Made by a program: the position numbers and the translations under genes
Notes under the pieces: model-generated
Told to the model about the DNA's origin: nothing
Databases searched by the model: none
The model's input: the letters and a program-made list of their open reading frames with translations, nothing else
In this document: one piece after another, positions 1 through 8,881 of the stretch
How positions within the stretch are numbered: position 1 is the first letter of the stretch
How the letters are laid out: every line of letters starts with the position of its first letter
Assembly: GCA_041395245.1 (NCBI GenBank)
Contig: JAWLAY010000005.1
Location: 186,001 to 250,000 of the forward strand
Source: Aquimonas sp041395245
GTDB lineage: Bacteria; Pseudomonadota; Gammaproteobacteria; Xanthomonadales; Xanthomonadaceae
DNA: 64,000 nt
Direction: 5' to 3'

Positions 1-1554
1 CCGCTGATCATTGGTCGCGGGCTGACGACCAAGGCGCGGGAATCGCTTGGTCTGGCCCCGTCCACGCTGTTCCGGCTGCCGCAGGCGCCTGCCGACAGCG
101 GCAAGGGTTTCACGCTGGCGCAGAAGATGGTCGGTCGCGCCTGCGGACTCCAGGAAGGGAAGGGCGTTCGTCCCGGCACGTATTGCGAACCCAAGATGAC
201 CACCGTCGGCTCGCAGGACACCACCGGCCCGATGACGCGAGATGAACTGAAGGATCTGGCCTGCCTCGGATTTTCGGCCGATCTGGTGATGCAGAGCTTC
301 TGCCACACCGCTGCCTATCCGAAGCCGGTCGACGTCAAGACCCATCACACGCTGCCCGAGTTCATTTCCACGCGCGGCGGTGTCAGCCTGCGTCCGGGCG
401 ACGGCATCATCCACAGCTGGCTCAATCGCATGCTGTTGCCGGACACTGTCGGCACCGGCGGCGACTCGCACACGCGCTTCCCGATCGGCATCAGCTTCCC
501 GGCGGGTTCAGGTCTCGTGGCTTTCGCTGCCGCCACCGGCGTCATGCCGCTGGACATGCCGGAGTCGGTATTGGTGCGCTTTAAGGGCGAACTGCAACCC
601 GGCGTCACCCTACGTGATCTGGTGCACGCGATCCCGCTGTACGCCATCAAGGCCGGACTGCTGACGGTCGAGAAGAAGGGCAAGAAGAACATCTTCTCCG
701 GCCGCATTCTCGAGATCGAAGGCTTGCCCAATCTGAAGATCGAACAGGCCTTCGAACTGGCCGATGCCTCCGCCGAGCGCTCCGCTGCGGGTTGCACCGT
801 GCGTCTGGACAAGGCACCCATCATCGAATACCTGAACAGCAACATCACCTTGCTGAAGTGGATGATCGCGGAGGGCTACAAAGACGCCCGTACGCTGGCA
901 CGCCGTATCAGCAAGATGGAAGCCTGGTTGGCCAATCCGCAACTGCTGGAGCCCGATGCCGATGCCGAATACGCCGCGGTCATCGACATCGACCTGCAGG
1001 ATATTGTCGAGCCGATTGTCTGCTGCCCGAACGATCCGGATGACGCCAAGACCCTGTCAGATGTCGCCGGCGCGAAGATCGACGAGGTTTTCATCGGCTC
1101 CTGCATGACCAACATCGGTCACTTCCGCGCGGCAGCCAAGTTGCTGGAGGGCAAGCGCGACATTCCGACCCGTCTATGGGTCGCCCCGCCGACCAAGATG
1201 GATGCTGCTGAGCTGACCAAGGAAGGCCACTACGGCACCTTCGGCACCGCCGGTGCGCGCATGGAAATGCCGGGGTGTTCGCTGTGCATGGGCAACCAGG
1301 CGCAGATCCGCGAGGGCGCGACGGCGATGTCCACCTCGACCCGCAACTTCCCCAATCGCCTGGGTCGCAACACCGACGTTTACCTCGGGTCGGCCGAACT
1401 CGCCGCCATCTGCTCCCGTCTGGGTCGCATTCCCACCCGCGAGGAATACATGGCCGATATCGGTGTGATCAACGCCAACGGCGACAAGATCTACCGCTAC
1501 ATGAACTTCGATCAGATCGAGGACTACGCCGAGGTCGCCAAGACGGTGGCTTGA
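1..1554 (+). CDS. acnB: Aconitate hydratase B, C-terminal part (5' end outside window)
   Basis: AcnB interconverts citrate and isocitrate in the cytosolic TCA cycle and often also acts as 2-methylisocitrate dehydratase. The frame is open from base 1, so the first methionine inside the window (127) is internal. About 517 residues are present, against roughly 865 in the usual family member, so the N-terminal third lies upstream. The three cysteines expected to hold the 4Fe-4S cluster are visible in the motifs SCMTN (near 1101) and CSLCMGN (near 1276). The GDSHTRFP signature lies near 463. The gene ends in TGA at 1552 and is followed by a terminator hairpin. No damage is seen in the visible part. 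Identity is very secure. Confidence 0.97.
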   Translation, partial: PLIIGRGLTTKARESLGLAPSTLFRLPQAPADSGKGFTLAQKMVGRACGLQEGKGVRPGTYCEPKMTTVGSQDTTGPMTRDELKDLACLGFSADLVMQSFCHTAAYPKPVDVKTHHTLPEFISTRGGVSLRPGDGIIHSWLNRMLLPDTVGTGGDSHTRFPIGISFPAGSGLVAFAAATGVMPLDMPESVLVRFKGELQPGVTLRDLVHAIPLYAIKAGLLTVEKKGKKNIFSGRILEIEGLPNLKIEQAFELADASAERSAAGCTVRLDKAPIIEYLNSNITLLKWMIAEGYKDARTLARRISKMEAWLANPQLLEPDADAEYAAVIDIDLQDIVEPIVCCPNDPDDAKTLSDVAGAKIDEVFIGSCMTNIGHFRAAAKLLEGKRDIPTRLWVAPPTKMDAAELTKEGHYGTFGTAGARMEMPGCSLCMGNQAQIREGATAMSTSTRNFPNRLGRNTDVYLGSAELAAICSRLGRIPTREEYMADIGVINANGDKIYRYMNFDQIEDYAEVAKTVA

Positions 1555-1584
1555 TGGCTTGATCAGGTGCCAAAGGGAACATCA

Positions 1585-1609
1585 AGAGCCTACCTCTGTG
1601 TAGGCTTTT
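1585..1609 (+). terminator. Rho-independent terminator of acnB
   Basis: A 6-bp stem (GCCTAC at 1588-1593, GTAGGC at 1600-1605) with a 6-nt loop is followed by TTTT. It lies 30 nt after the acnB stop codon. Confidence 0.75.
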
Positions 1610-1669
1610 GGTTGTGCGCGATCGAGGTTTGACTCCGTCTCAACTACAGCGCCATCGTGACTGGTGCGT

Positions 1670-1935
1670 CTAATCCGACTCGTCGCTTACGGTCGCAAAG
1701 TCGGTGCCCTTGGGTAGGTAGGCGCGAACCAGCCCGTTGCCGTTCTCGTTCGTGCCGCGCTGCGATGACGCATAAGGTTTGGCGAAGTAGAAGTCCGTCT
1801 TGCAGGCGATCGCGATCAATTCGTGCTCGGCGAACTCTTTGCCATTGTCTGCGGTGAGCGTGTGCAAGGAGCCACCCCGCCGATGATCCGCCGCAATGTG
1901 CAGGTAGATGCGCTCATGACCGGCCACAAGGAGCT
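1670..1935 (-). pseudogene. IS30-family transposase remnant, copy 1 (internal deletion)
   Basis: The minus strand encodes GHERIY...HIAADHRRGG, the middle part of an IS30 transposase. This is joined directly to HTLTADNGKEF and RGTNENGNGLVR...PKGTDF, which belong to the DDE catalytic C-terminal part. Compared with copy 2 at 3.1-4.1 kb, about 290 bp between these blocks is missing. The join falls in a short sequence shared by both sides (roughly TGCAYACGCT), which suggests a microhomology deletion. Both the extreme N-terminal and C-terminal coding parts are also gone. This is a dead fragment. The family call rests on the conserved TADNGKEF and NENGNGL motifs. Confidence 0.85.
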
Positions 1936-2299
1936 TGGCCTAGCTAACGAGATTCTGAAACTGGCCAGCGCTTTTTTCGCCCAGTCGGAGTTCGACCGCC
2001 GTCTCAATTCCTGAGGGATTTCGTCGACACCCATCGCGGCACCCACGGAGCCGAGTCGATCTGCTAGATCCTGCGTATCGCTCCGTGAGGATATCGGCAG
2101 CCACGCTGCGCGGCAGCGCGATCCGTAACGACGTTGCAGGTGAGCCCAGCGCGACGAAGCGCTGACACCGCAGATCGGGCGTGTCTGAGAGAAGAACATG
2201 CGGGTCTACAGTGCCTATAGGGCCTCGCGGCAGCTTAAGCGATGGCATCACTGTTGCGCTGCACGGTGGAGCGACTGGTGCGACGATAAGGCCTGCGTG
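1936..2299. other. Unassigned sequence between IS remnants
   Basis: This stretch lies between the IS30 copy 1 fragment and the IS3 remnant. Short minus-strand frames here (1940-2251) weakly recall an ISL3-type transposase, with possible frameshifts, but I cannot support an assignment. No intact gene is seen. It is probably more insertion-sequence debris. Confidence 0.4.
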
Positions 2300-2565
2300 G
2301 TGCCATGCGGGGCGAGATGGTGCATACGACCCGCACCGACAGCGCCGTGCCGTGCACGCTGGACAAGGTCAACCGGCGGTTCCAGGCCGATTCACCGCCG
2401 AGTACCGTGTGGAAAACGAGCGAAGCCGTCGAGCTGGCAACACTGGAATGGGTGCCTTGGGTCAACACTTGGCGACTGCTCGAACCCATGAGTTACATCC
2501 CTCCGGTAGAAGCTGAGACAAACTACTACTGGGAACTCGCCAGTCCTTATGCATTGGCAACCTGA
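2300..2565 (+). pseudogene. IS3-family OrfB transposase remnant (internal deletion)
   Basis: The reading frame keeps two separated parts of an IS3-group integrase-type transposase. One is the segment around TLDKVNRRFQA, which precedes the DDE domain. The other is the C-terminal segment WKTSEAVELATLEW...NTWRLLEPMSYIPP...EANYY-like. Almost the whole DDE catalytic domain between them has been deleted in frame. The sequence just after the frame (2577-2610, containing AGTCTCCACGAAAGCC) looks like an IS3 terminal repeat. It is non-functional. Confidence 0.8.
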
Positions 2566-2708
2566 CTTAAAGCAAACAGTCTCCACGAAAGCCTTGGTGG
2601 CTCAATGGTGGAGGAATAATTGGTTGATATTACGAGGGCAAAAATGGGTGAAAATCAATGGACAACTTGAGGGAAATCTAATGGTGCGCTTGACTGACAC
2701 CTCTTGTG

Positions 2709-2741
2709 AAAAAAAAGAGCCCGGCAATGCCGGGCTCTTTT
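2709..2741 (-). terminator. Strong bidirectional terminator behind the truncated surface protein
   Basis: A perfect 9-bp stem (GAGCCCGGC at 2717-2725, GCCGGGCTC at 2729-2737) with a 3-nt loop is flanked by eight A on the left and TTTT on the right. It can end transcription on either strand. It most likely belongs to the minus-strand surface-protein gene that ends at 2805. Confidence 0.85.
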
Positions 2742-2804
2742 ACCTGTGGCCACACTTCAATAGATGTCGTTTGAGTGGCCCGTGTTGGGCAATTGGGCGT
2801 CAAC

Positions 2805-3115
2805 TTAACGCCGACGTACCCAAACCGTTACCAAGGTTAGACAAGCCAACAACAACAGGGCCCAAGGGGCGTTGCCTGGAACCATGATCGAAAGGAAGAA
2901 TCCGGTTGCGTCACCAGGTGCTGTCGTAGTTGGATTATCCGTTACGGTACTCGATTCGTTTGTGCCATTACCGTCTGCGTCGAAGTTGGCGGTACCTTGG
3001 TTGACAATCGAAGTGCTTGCGTTCGAAGTGATCGTCGCAATGATGGTGATAGTCACTGAGTTGCCTGCGGCGATTGACCCATTCCATGTCACAGGCATTG
3101 GAAACTGCGGGCGGA
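2805..3115 (-). pseudogene. Surface or secreted protein with DUF11-like repeat and IPTL-CTERM-like tail, 5'-truncated
   Basis: About 100 residues remain. They start in a beta-sandwich repeat of the DUF11 type (WNGSIAAGNSVTITI..., then NQGTANFDADGNGTNESSTVTD), followed by a C-terminal sorting signal of IPTL-CTERM type: VPGNAPWALLLL, a hydrophobic helix, and RRR at the end. Such tails are processed by exosortase- or rhombosortase-like systems in proteobacterial surface proteins. The frame is open through the first ATG (3098) up to the terminal repeat of IS30 copy 2 at about 3116, so the IS insertion removed the main part of the gene. The downstream terminator at 2709-2741 is still in place. The parent protein was probably large. 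Confidence 0.7.
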
Positions 3116-4159
3116 TTCAACTCCGAATCGCAACACGGTTGTTGAGGGCTTCAGCGAAGACCTCGTAAAGTTCGCCAGCCTAACGTTTTTTCTCCGGTCG
3201 GCTGTTGATCCTGCGCTCGATCTCCCGCAGCCGCTCGTCGCTCACGGTCGCAAAGTCGGTGCCCTTGGGCGAATTAGGCGCGAACCAGCCCGTTGCCGTT
3301 CTCGTTCGTGCCGCGCTGCCGCGGCCTTGCTACGGCGAGTAGAGAGATCCCGCCTTGCAGCGTCCGCGCGATCAATTCATTGCTCGGCGGGCTTTCCTTG
3401 CCGTTGTCTGCGGTGAGCGTGTGCACCACATGCTTGATGGGTGCCAGCGTGCCGATGATGGCTCGACTCACGGCCTCTGCGGTCCGCTGCGACGCCGGAT
3501 CAGGTGCAGGCGTGAACGCCGCTCTGTCAGCGTCACCAGGGCCTGTCCGCCGTGGGCCTTGACCATGGTGTCCAGTTCCCAGTCGCCGATGCGGCTGCGT
3601 TCGTCCACCACGGGCGGACGGGCGCTGATGTCGCGACGGTGCTTGATCTGGCCGCGCGACGATCCGGACGGCAACGGCGCTTCCGGCGTGGCTTGCTCTG
3701 CCGCAGCAGCGTATGCAGGGTGCCACCTCGTCGATGATCCGCCGCAATGTGCTGGTAGATGCGCTCATGGCTGGCCAGACCCGTCGCCTGGCAATCTGCT
3801 CAGGAGCTGTGATCCTCGCGCAGCAGCGCCTCAATACGAGGCCAGTGCGATGGGTTGATCCGGGCGCGACGACTGGCGCCGACGCCGATGCCGTGCCCGC
3901 ACATGGGCCGGATCGGGGAATATCCCGTTGGGCATCGGTTGCGCTTGAATTCACGACAGATCGTGCTGGCGGATCGGTCTATTCGTCTGCCCGATCGCGC
4001 GCAAGCTCAAACCCGCTTCGCGCAGCGTGAGCCTGATATCGTTCTGCTTGGGTCAGGTGACCTCTGGACATGGGCAACTCCACTTGCAGGTAGAGGCGCT
4101 CAGGCTACGTCACTGGTCCTCTACGCTCCCGTTAGGGTGTTGCGATTCAGAGTTGAGAC
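3116..4159 (-). mobile_element. IS30-family insertion sequence, copy 2 (full length, transposase broken)
   Basis: The element is bounded by inverted terminal repeats: TTCAACTCCGAATCGCAACAC at about 3116 and the inverted copy ending GTGTTGCGATTCAGAGTTGA at about 4138-4157. Its length of about 1.04 kb fits the IS30 family. It lies inside the DUF11/IPTL-CTERM gene on the left. On the right it directly abuts the truncated IS110 transposase. No clear target duplication is visible because both flanks are rearranged. Confidence 0.8.
3118..4071 (-). pseudogene. IS30-family transposase, copy 2, frameshifted
   Basis: The likely start is the ATG at 4071. The C-terminal end reads EVFAEALNNRVAIRS and its stop lies inside the left terminal repeat. 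Recognisable blocks in several frames include the N-terminal helix-turn-helix, AMSAST/GHERIYQHIAADHRRGG, TAEAVSRAIIGTLAPIKHVVHTLTADNGKE, RGTNENGNGLVRA, and FATVSDERLREIERRINSRP near 3190-3260. Multiple one- or two-base insertions and deletions break the frame, including changes near 3283, 3330, 3480, 3700 and 3790. Intact length would be about 317 aa. The protein cannot be functional. Confidence 0.85.
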
Positions 4160-4946
4160 GCCCACTGTACTTCCAGAAATCGAGCGCTACTTCGACACTG
4201 CCCATGCGGAATGGTTTGCGCGATTCCTCCTCCGATTTCCGACGGCGGCATCAATCCGACGCGTCCCCTATGACGAGTTTCTCGAGGCGGCATGGGAATT
4301 GGTGGGCCGAAAGGTCAACAAGAAGGCGTGGCTGCAGGAGCTTTACGAGGTCGCTTGCAGAAGCATCGGGTTGCCGGCGGATGATGAGTCAATCGAAGTT
4401 CAAAGCTTCCGCCTGCAGTTGCGGCGCTACCAGGAGCTCATCCAGCAGCGCGATCAGCTCGCTGAGCAGGCTGATAGGTTGCTCGTTGGACGCCCTGACT
4501 ACGAGTCACTTCGCTCGCTGCCTGGCATTGGGCCGGTGCTTGCGCTGACGATTCTCGCTGAAGGCGGCGATCTCCGGCGTTTTGCTCATCACCGTCAATT
4601 TCTGAAGTACTGCGGGCTTGACTTGGCGAAATGCCAGTCAGGCCAGTACCGCGGACAGGAGCGGCTCTCCAAGCGCGGGAATGCGCGGCTACGCTTCGCT
4701 TTCTGGTTCGCTGCAACTGTAGCCATCAGAATGCGCGAGAACAGCTTTCGGGAGAAGTATGAGCGTTACATACAGAACGATCCGCTGAATGCCGATCGGA
4801 AGCGAAAAGCCCTGACCGCCGTCGCAGCAAAAATGGCTCGCGTGGCGTATGGACTTGTCAAACAACAGACGCAATACCGCAGCTACTTCGAAAAGGCTTT
4901 ACCCCGTGGATCGATCCCTTTCATTAGGGCCGTCGGGACCTCATAG
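4160..4946 (+). pseudogene. IS110-family transposase, C-terminal part
   Basis: The frame encodes the C-terminal domain typical of IS110/IS116/IS902 transposases: LPEIERYFDTAHAEWFARFL, a helical linker, then RSLPGIGPVLALTILAEGGDLRRFAHHRQFLKYCGL and KRGNARLRFAFWFAA. The N-terminal RuvC-like DEDD domain (about 120 residues) is missing. Its place is taken by the end of IS30 copy 2, and the frame runs back into that element only by chance. The end at TAG 4944-4946 looks natural. It is a truncated, inactive transposase. Confidence 0.85.
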
Positions 4947-5165
4947 GATCCTGTAGATAATGCTCGGACCTTCCACGGGACTCCATGCTGTTTTAGGCAC
5001 GTTCGAGGCCTTCTAGGACCTCGTGTTCACTATGGTTAGATCAGGAGACCTTGAAGACGTGGAAGCCCGCGGGACCTGCTGCGCGCGTTGAAATGCATTG
5101 CCCGACCGGCCGTCCTTGACGACCGCGGTCCTGCGCACATCAACACATCGCTTGACACCAGAGTT
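4947..5165. other. Spacer between IS110 and IS30 remnants
   Basis: These 219 bases hold no convincing gene. They may include the 3' end of the IS110 element. The right border at 5166 is the abrupt start of homology to IS30 copy 2. Confidence 0.4.
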
Positions 5166-5926
5166 AGCACGTTGTCTGCGGTGAGCGTGTGCACCACATG
5201 CTTGATGGGTGCCAGCGTGCCGATGATGGCTCGACTCACGGCCTCTGCGGTCCGCTGCGACACACGCCGGATCAGGTGCAGGCGTGAACGCCGCTCTGTC
5301 AGCGTCACCAGGGCCTGTCCGCCGTGGGCCTTGACCATGGTGTCCAGTTCCCAGTCGCCGATGCGGCTGCGTTCGTCCACCACGGGCGGACGGGCGCTGA
5401 TGTCGCGACGGTGCTTGATCTGGCCGCGACGATCCGGACGGCAACGGCGCTTCCGGCGTGAACGCTCTGCCGCAGCAGCGTATGCAAGGTGCCACCTCGT
5501 CGATGATCCGCCGCAATGTGCTGGTAGATGCGCTCATGGCTGGCCAGACCCGTCGCACCGGCAATCTGCTCGGAGCTGTGATCCTCGCGCAGCAGCGCCT
5601 CAATACGAGGCCAATTGCGATGGGTTGATCCGGGCGCGACGACTGGCTTGCGACGCCGATGCCGTGCCCGCACATGGGCCGGATCGGGGGAATATCCCGT
5701 TGGGCATCGGTTGCGCTTGAATTCACGACAGATCGTGCTGGCGGATCGGTCTATTCGTCTGCCGATCGCACGCAAGCAAACCCACTTCGCGCAGCACGTG
5801 AGCCTGATATCGTTCGCCAGGTCAGGCCTCTGGACATGGGCAACTCCACTTGCAGGTAGAGGCGCTCCAGGCTACGTCACCTGGTCCTCTACGCTCCGTT
5901 GGGGTGTTGCGATTCAGAGTTGAGAC
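5166..5926 (-). mobile_element. IS30-family element, copy 3 (lacks its 3' end)
   Basis: This segment is a near-identical direct repeat of 3411-4159. It starts inside the transposase at HTLTADN (5166), so the catalytic C-terminal end and left terminal repeat are absent. It ends with the right terminal repeat GTGTTGCGATTCAGAGTTGA at 5904-5923. The transposase would start at the ATG at 5837. One frame (5305-5775) keeps the N-terminal part LRAIGRRIDRSASTICREFKRN and HERIYQHIAADHRRGGTLHTL. Small indels again break the frame. The element truncates the TPR lipoprotein gene to its right. Confidence 0.8.
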
Positions 5927-6413
5927 CGCGCTGGTAAAGCGTCAATGCACTTTCGTCGTCTCCCAATTGTGCGAGCGCTTGTGCCGCGAAATAGGCCGCG
6001 TGGCCATCCTTTGGGTCTGCGTCAGTCACCGCGCGCAAACGGGGCGCGGCCGCTTCGACGCGACCAAGATAGAGCTCCGCCAAGCCTGCGACATAGCGTG
6101 GTCGAATCGCTCCCGAATCCATGGCCAACGCCTGTTCGGCAATGCCAAGCGCGTGCTCTTCGTCACCATCCTGTTGTCGATTGAGCGTGGCAATAGCTAG
6201 ATCGGTCCGCAGCACGACGCTGGTAGGATGCCGATCGACAAGGTCGCTCAGCAACTGCCTGGCATCTTCGTTGCGGTACTGTCCCATCAGGCCCACGGCA
6301 CGGTTATGCTGGGCGACATCGGCGTCGCTCATTGTGTCTGGTTCAGGCGAACACCCCAGCAATCCAGACAGCAACACAAGCAAGGCCAGGCCGGCACAAC
6401 GGTGTTGCCTCAT
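5927..6413 (-). pseudogene. TPR-repeat lipoprotein, 3' end lost to IS30
   Basis: The start at 6413 gives a lipoprotein signal: a short basic N-terminus, hydrophobic LALLVLLSGLLG and a lipobox cysteine (LLGC) near residue 21. The mature part contains tetratricopeptide-like helix pairs, for example NRAVGLMGQYRNEDARQLLSDLVDRHP and ALAQLGDDESALTLYQRGL. Near 5927 the sequence changes to IS30 terminal repeat, and the last about ten residues are encoded by the IS. The gene overlaps the stop of the upstream nitrilase gene by 4 nt, so the two form a translationally coupled operon. Such TPR lipoproteins are usually periplasmic scaffolds. The missing length is unknown. Confidence 0.8.
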
Positions 6414-7441
6414 TTCAGGTTTTCCTTCGCGGCAAGAATTCGCCGTCGCAACGTCTCTATCCCAATCGACGACGCGCCCGCAGGCGCCAAGTACTCGTTG
6501 AATGCATAACCATGAATGGACGAACGCAGATGAGCGCGTGTGTCGTGCCCAAGCCGTCGGGCGCGCTCGCGGCGAAGGCGAGTCAGATCAATAGGGGCGA
6601 TCACTACCTTTTCACCACAACCTGGTTCGGCCTGAGCCAGAATTCGTCCGTCGAAATCGACAACCATGCTGCCGCCCGGCCAACTGAAGGGCGGATAGTG
6701 CGCCATTGACGCACCCTGGTTTGCAGCGACGACATAAGCAGTGTTCTCAAGTGCGCGGGTGCGGTTGATGAGGGTCCACCAGTTCATTGGTTCGGCAGTA
6801 CCCCACGGATCCATGTATGCAGACACCCGAACCATCACTTCTGCACCGCGGAACGCCAGCTCGCGAATGGTTTCGGGGAATAGCCAGTCGTAGCATATTG
6901 CAACGGCTAGTTTGCCCAGCTCTGTGTCGACGACTGGGAACGGGTCGTCCGGGTAGTCTGGGAGGTCATGCGGGCTGCAGTGCACTTCCCAAGGAATCCA
7001 CGTATTCACCTTTCGATAGCGCGCCAGAACACCTGTCGGACCGATTAGACAGGTGCTGTTGAACACCCGCCCGGGAAATCGCTCATCGCGCTCGAGGAAC
7101 GAGCCTGTCTGGATGTAGCAGCCGTACTTACGAGCAACCCGGCTATACGCCTCGGTATGCTCGTTTGGCAATTCAACCGCCAACTCTGCCAGTAGTCGCT
7201 CAGGCGTTTCGTATATCGGAACAGCATGCGAGAACTCCGGAAATGCCAGTAGTCGAACATCGAAGAAGGGCTCGTACCCAACGATTGTTTGTTCGATGAT
7301 CTCGATCATGCGTTCGGTGCGCAACGCAATCTCGCTCCGATGGCGAGGGGCGGGAAAGTCGGTCTGGCAGGCTGCGGCGTAGTACATTGGCATCAACTCG
7401 TGGGCAAGGAGCGAATCCGCCCCGTGTAAGCGCTCGCTCAT
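6410..7441 (-). CDS. Nitrilase-superfamily carbon-nitrogen hydrolase
   Basis: This 343-aa cytosolic enzyme has the nitrilase/amidase alpha-beta-beta-alpha fold. The Glu-Lys-Cys catalytic triad is visible: E69 in LAFPEFSH, K144 in RYRKVNTW and C183 in AICYDWLFPE. The family cleaves nitriles, amides or carbamoyl groups, and the exact substrate cannot be read from sequence. The pattern with two conserved tryptophans (NTWIPWEVH) and MNWWTLINRTRALENTAYVVAANQG resembles formamidase- or beta-ureidopropionase-like branches rather than true nitrilases. It is translationally coupled to the TPR lipoprotein downstream, which is truncated. The enzyme itself looks intact between two IS-damaged zones. Confidence 0.85.
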   Translation of the reverse strand: MSERLHGADSLLAHELMPMYYAAACQTDFPAPRHRSEIALRTERMIEIIEQTIVGYEPFFDVRLLAFPEFSHAVPIYETPERLLAELAVELPNEHTEAYSRVARKYGCYIQTGSFLERDERFPGRVFNSTCLIGPTGVLARYRKVNTWIPWEVHCSPHDLPDYPDDPFPVVDTELGKLAVAICYDWLFPETIRELAFRGAEVMVRVSAYMDPWGTAEPMNWWTLINRTRALENTAYVVAANQGASMAHYPPFSWPGGSMVVDFDGRILAQAEPGCGEKVVIAPIDLTRLRRERARRLGHDTRAHLRSSIHGYAFNEYLAPAGASSIGIETLRRRILAAKENLK

Positions 7442-7650
7442 TCATCGGACAGTCTAGCCCGAACGGTTACCGCGCTGTCGCTTCGGTGTCTCGTCGACGG
7501 CAGCTCCGGATTCCTTGCGAAGCTGCGAAGACTTGGCAGGCTGTCGAAAATCGCTCGCGTGCCGTCGGCGACGTGCCAGTAGAACCGACAAGCAATATTT
7601 GTCACTCGCCTTGTCGGGCTTGGAAGCGGAATCCGCCCTTTACCGTCGAC
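7442..7650. other. Short unassigned stretch between nitrilase and IS5 remnant
   Basis: This is sequence upstream of the nitrilase start that continues the frame of the IS5 transposase remnant without recognisable family motifs. It may be a deletion junction. It should also contain the nitrilase promoter, but I see no convincing one. Confidence 0.35.
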
Positions 7651-8450
7651 AAATTCGGCCACGTCATACCCTTTGTCCGTGCCCAGCGTGGCGGGTTTGG
7701 TCAGTGTGCGCGCCACCATGGTCTTGGCCGCGTCCCGTTCCGCCGTGCCGCTCGCCAGCGTGGTTTCGACATCCACCGCCAGACCATGCCGGTTCCCCAT
7801 CAATGCATGGCCCAGGTAGCACAGTCGGGATTTGTCGCCGTCGCTCTTCTTGTACAGGCGCGCATCAGGATCGGTCGTCGAGGCATGGGTGTCGTTCGAG
7901 CGCGGCTCGCCTTTGAAGATCACCGTCCGGTTGCGGCCGCCGTCTTCCGGCGGGGGGCGGAGGGCCGTCCTTCTTCACGAAGGACTTCATCGAGGCCCAG
8001 GCTTCGATCAGGGTGCCATCCACCGAGAAGTGCTCGTCGGAGACCAAGCCTTGCCATTCGGCCAGGCCAAGCACCTTGGCAAAGAATGAGCGGGCGATCG
8101 TCTCATTGAGCAGGCGATCCCGGTTGGCGCTGAAGGTGGAGTGGTTCCACGGCTTCGTCCATGCCGAGGCCGACTAACCCGCGGTAAACCAGGTTGTCGT
8201 CGATTTGGGTGACCCGTTGCCGTTCGGAGCGGATCGAGAACAGCGTCTGGATCAGGCTGGCGCGCAGAAGGCGTTCGGGCAGAATCGCGGCGCGGCCCGT
8301 CGGCGCGTACAGGGCACCACGCTCGGCATCCATGTTCGCCAGCATCGCGTCGACGACGACGCGAAACTTGCGCAGCGGGTGGTTCTTCGGGATGCGCTGT
8401 TCCAGCGTCCGGCAACTGAACAGGTCGGCTTGGGTGTTGGCTCGACGCAT
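7651..8450 (-). pseudogene. IS5-type (IS1182-like) transposase, frameshifted and 3'-truncated
   Basis: Three minus-strand frames in order give one DDE transposase. The N-terminal part starts at 8450 (QADLFSCRTLEQRIPKNHPLRKFR...). The middle, at about 7920-8074, is EWQGLVSDEHFSVDGTLIEAWAS. The last part, below 7920, is RSNDTHASTTDPDARLYKKSDGDKSRLCYLGHALMGNRHG...TLGTDKGYD. Frameshifts lie near 8150 and 7920. After DKGYDVAEFV the family C-terminal domain is missing. Inactive. Confidence 0.85.
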
Positions 8451-8548
8451 GGGCGTCGCTGCCTGTCCGGCGATGACGCCAATTTCTCACGATGGTCCGC
8501 TTGGTTGGGCGGTTGGGGCGAATGTCAGCAGGTCGGAAAAGCCAAAAG

Positions 8549-8571
8549 GCCGACCTCAGGGTCGGCTTTTT
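8549..8571 (+). terminator. Rho-independent terminator
   Basis: A 7-bp stem (GCCGACC at 8549-8555, GGTCGGC at 8560-8566) with a 4-nt loop is followed by TTTTT. No intact plus-strand gene precedes it, so it probably belonged to a gene lost when the IS element inserted. Confidence 0.7.
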
Positions 8572-8604
8572 GCTGCTTGCTTGCCTGTCTCGCTGGTGTG
8601 AAAA

Positions 8605-8637
8605 ACAAAAAAGCCCGCAATCAAATTGCGGGCTTTT
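8605..8637. terminator. Bidirectional terminator
   Basis: A perfect 8-bp stem (GCCCGCAA at 8613-8620, TTGCGGGC at 8626-8633) with a 5-nt loop is flanked by an A tract and TTTT. It can serve the minus-strand gene ending at 8882 as well as plus-strand transcripts. Confidence 0.75.
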
Positions 8638-8712
8638 GGATATGGTGGTGGAGTCAGGGTGTTGTTTTGACGCTCCTCTTGCAAGCCTGAGCGTATCGGC
8701 GCGGATGCTGAT

Positions 8713-8763
8713 GGCAGCGGGCGAATGCGAGGGGGCCTCCTTGCTTGCCGCGCACTTCCGCAC
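8713..8763 (+). repeat. Direct repeat, left copy, flanking the CoiA-like cassette
   Basis: The sequence starts GGCAGCGGGCGAATGCGAGG and ends GCTTGCCGCGCACTTCCGCAC at 8763. It matches 10823-10872 in the same orientation, with perfect identity in the last 21 bases. Both copies are intergenic. Confidence 0.7.
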
Positions 8764-8881
8764 CTGCGAAAAAACGTTGTTGCAGTGGGGGGAATCCGCG
8801 TGCGGGTGTATCAGTGGATGACGTCCGTCAATCCTTGTGCATCCAGCTCCTCATCCCGCAGGCGGAATTCGACCATACAGC

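Noticed and set aside
1940..2251. Possible ISL3-like transposase fragments
   Set aside because: Only a vague similarity in short frames; could not be supported block by block.
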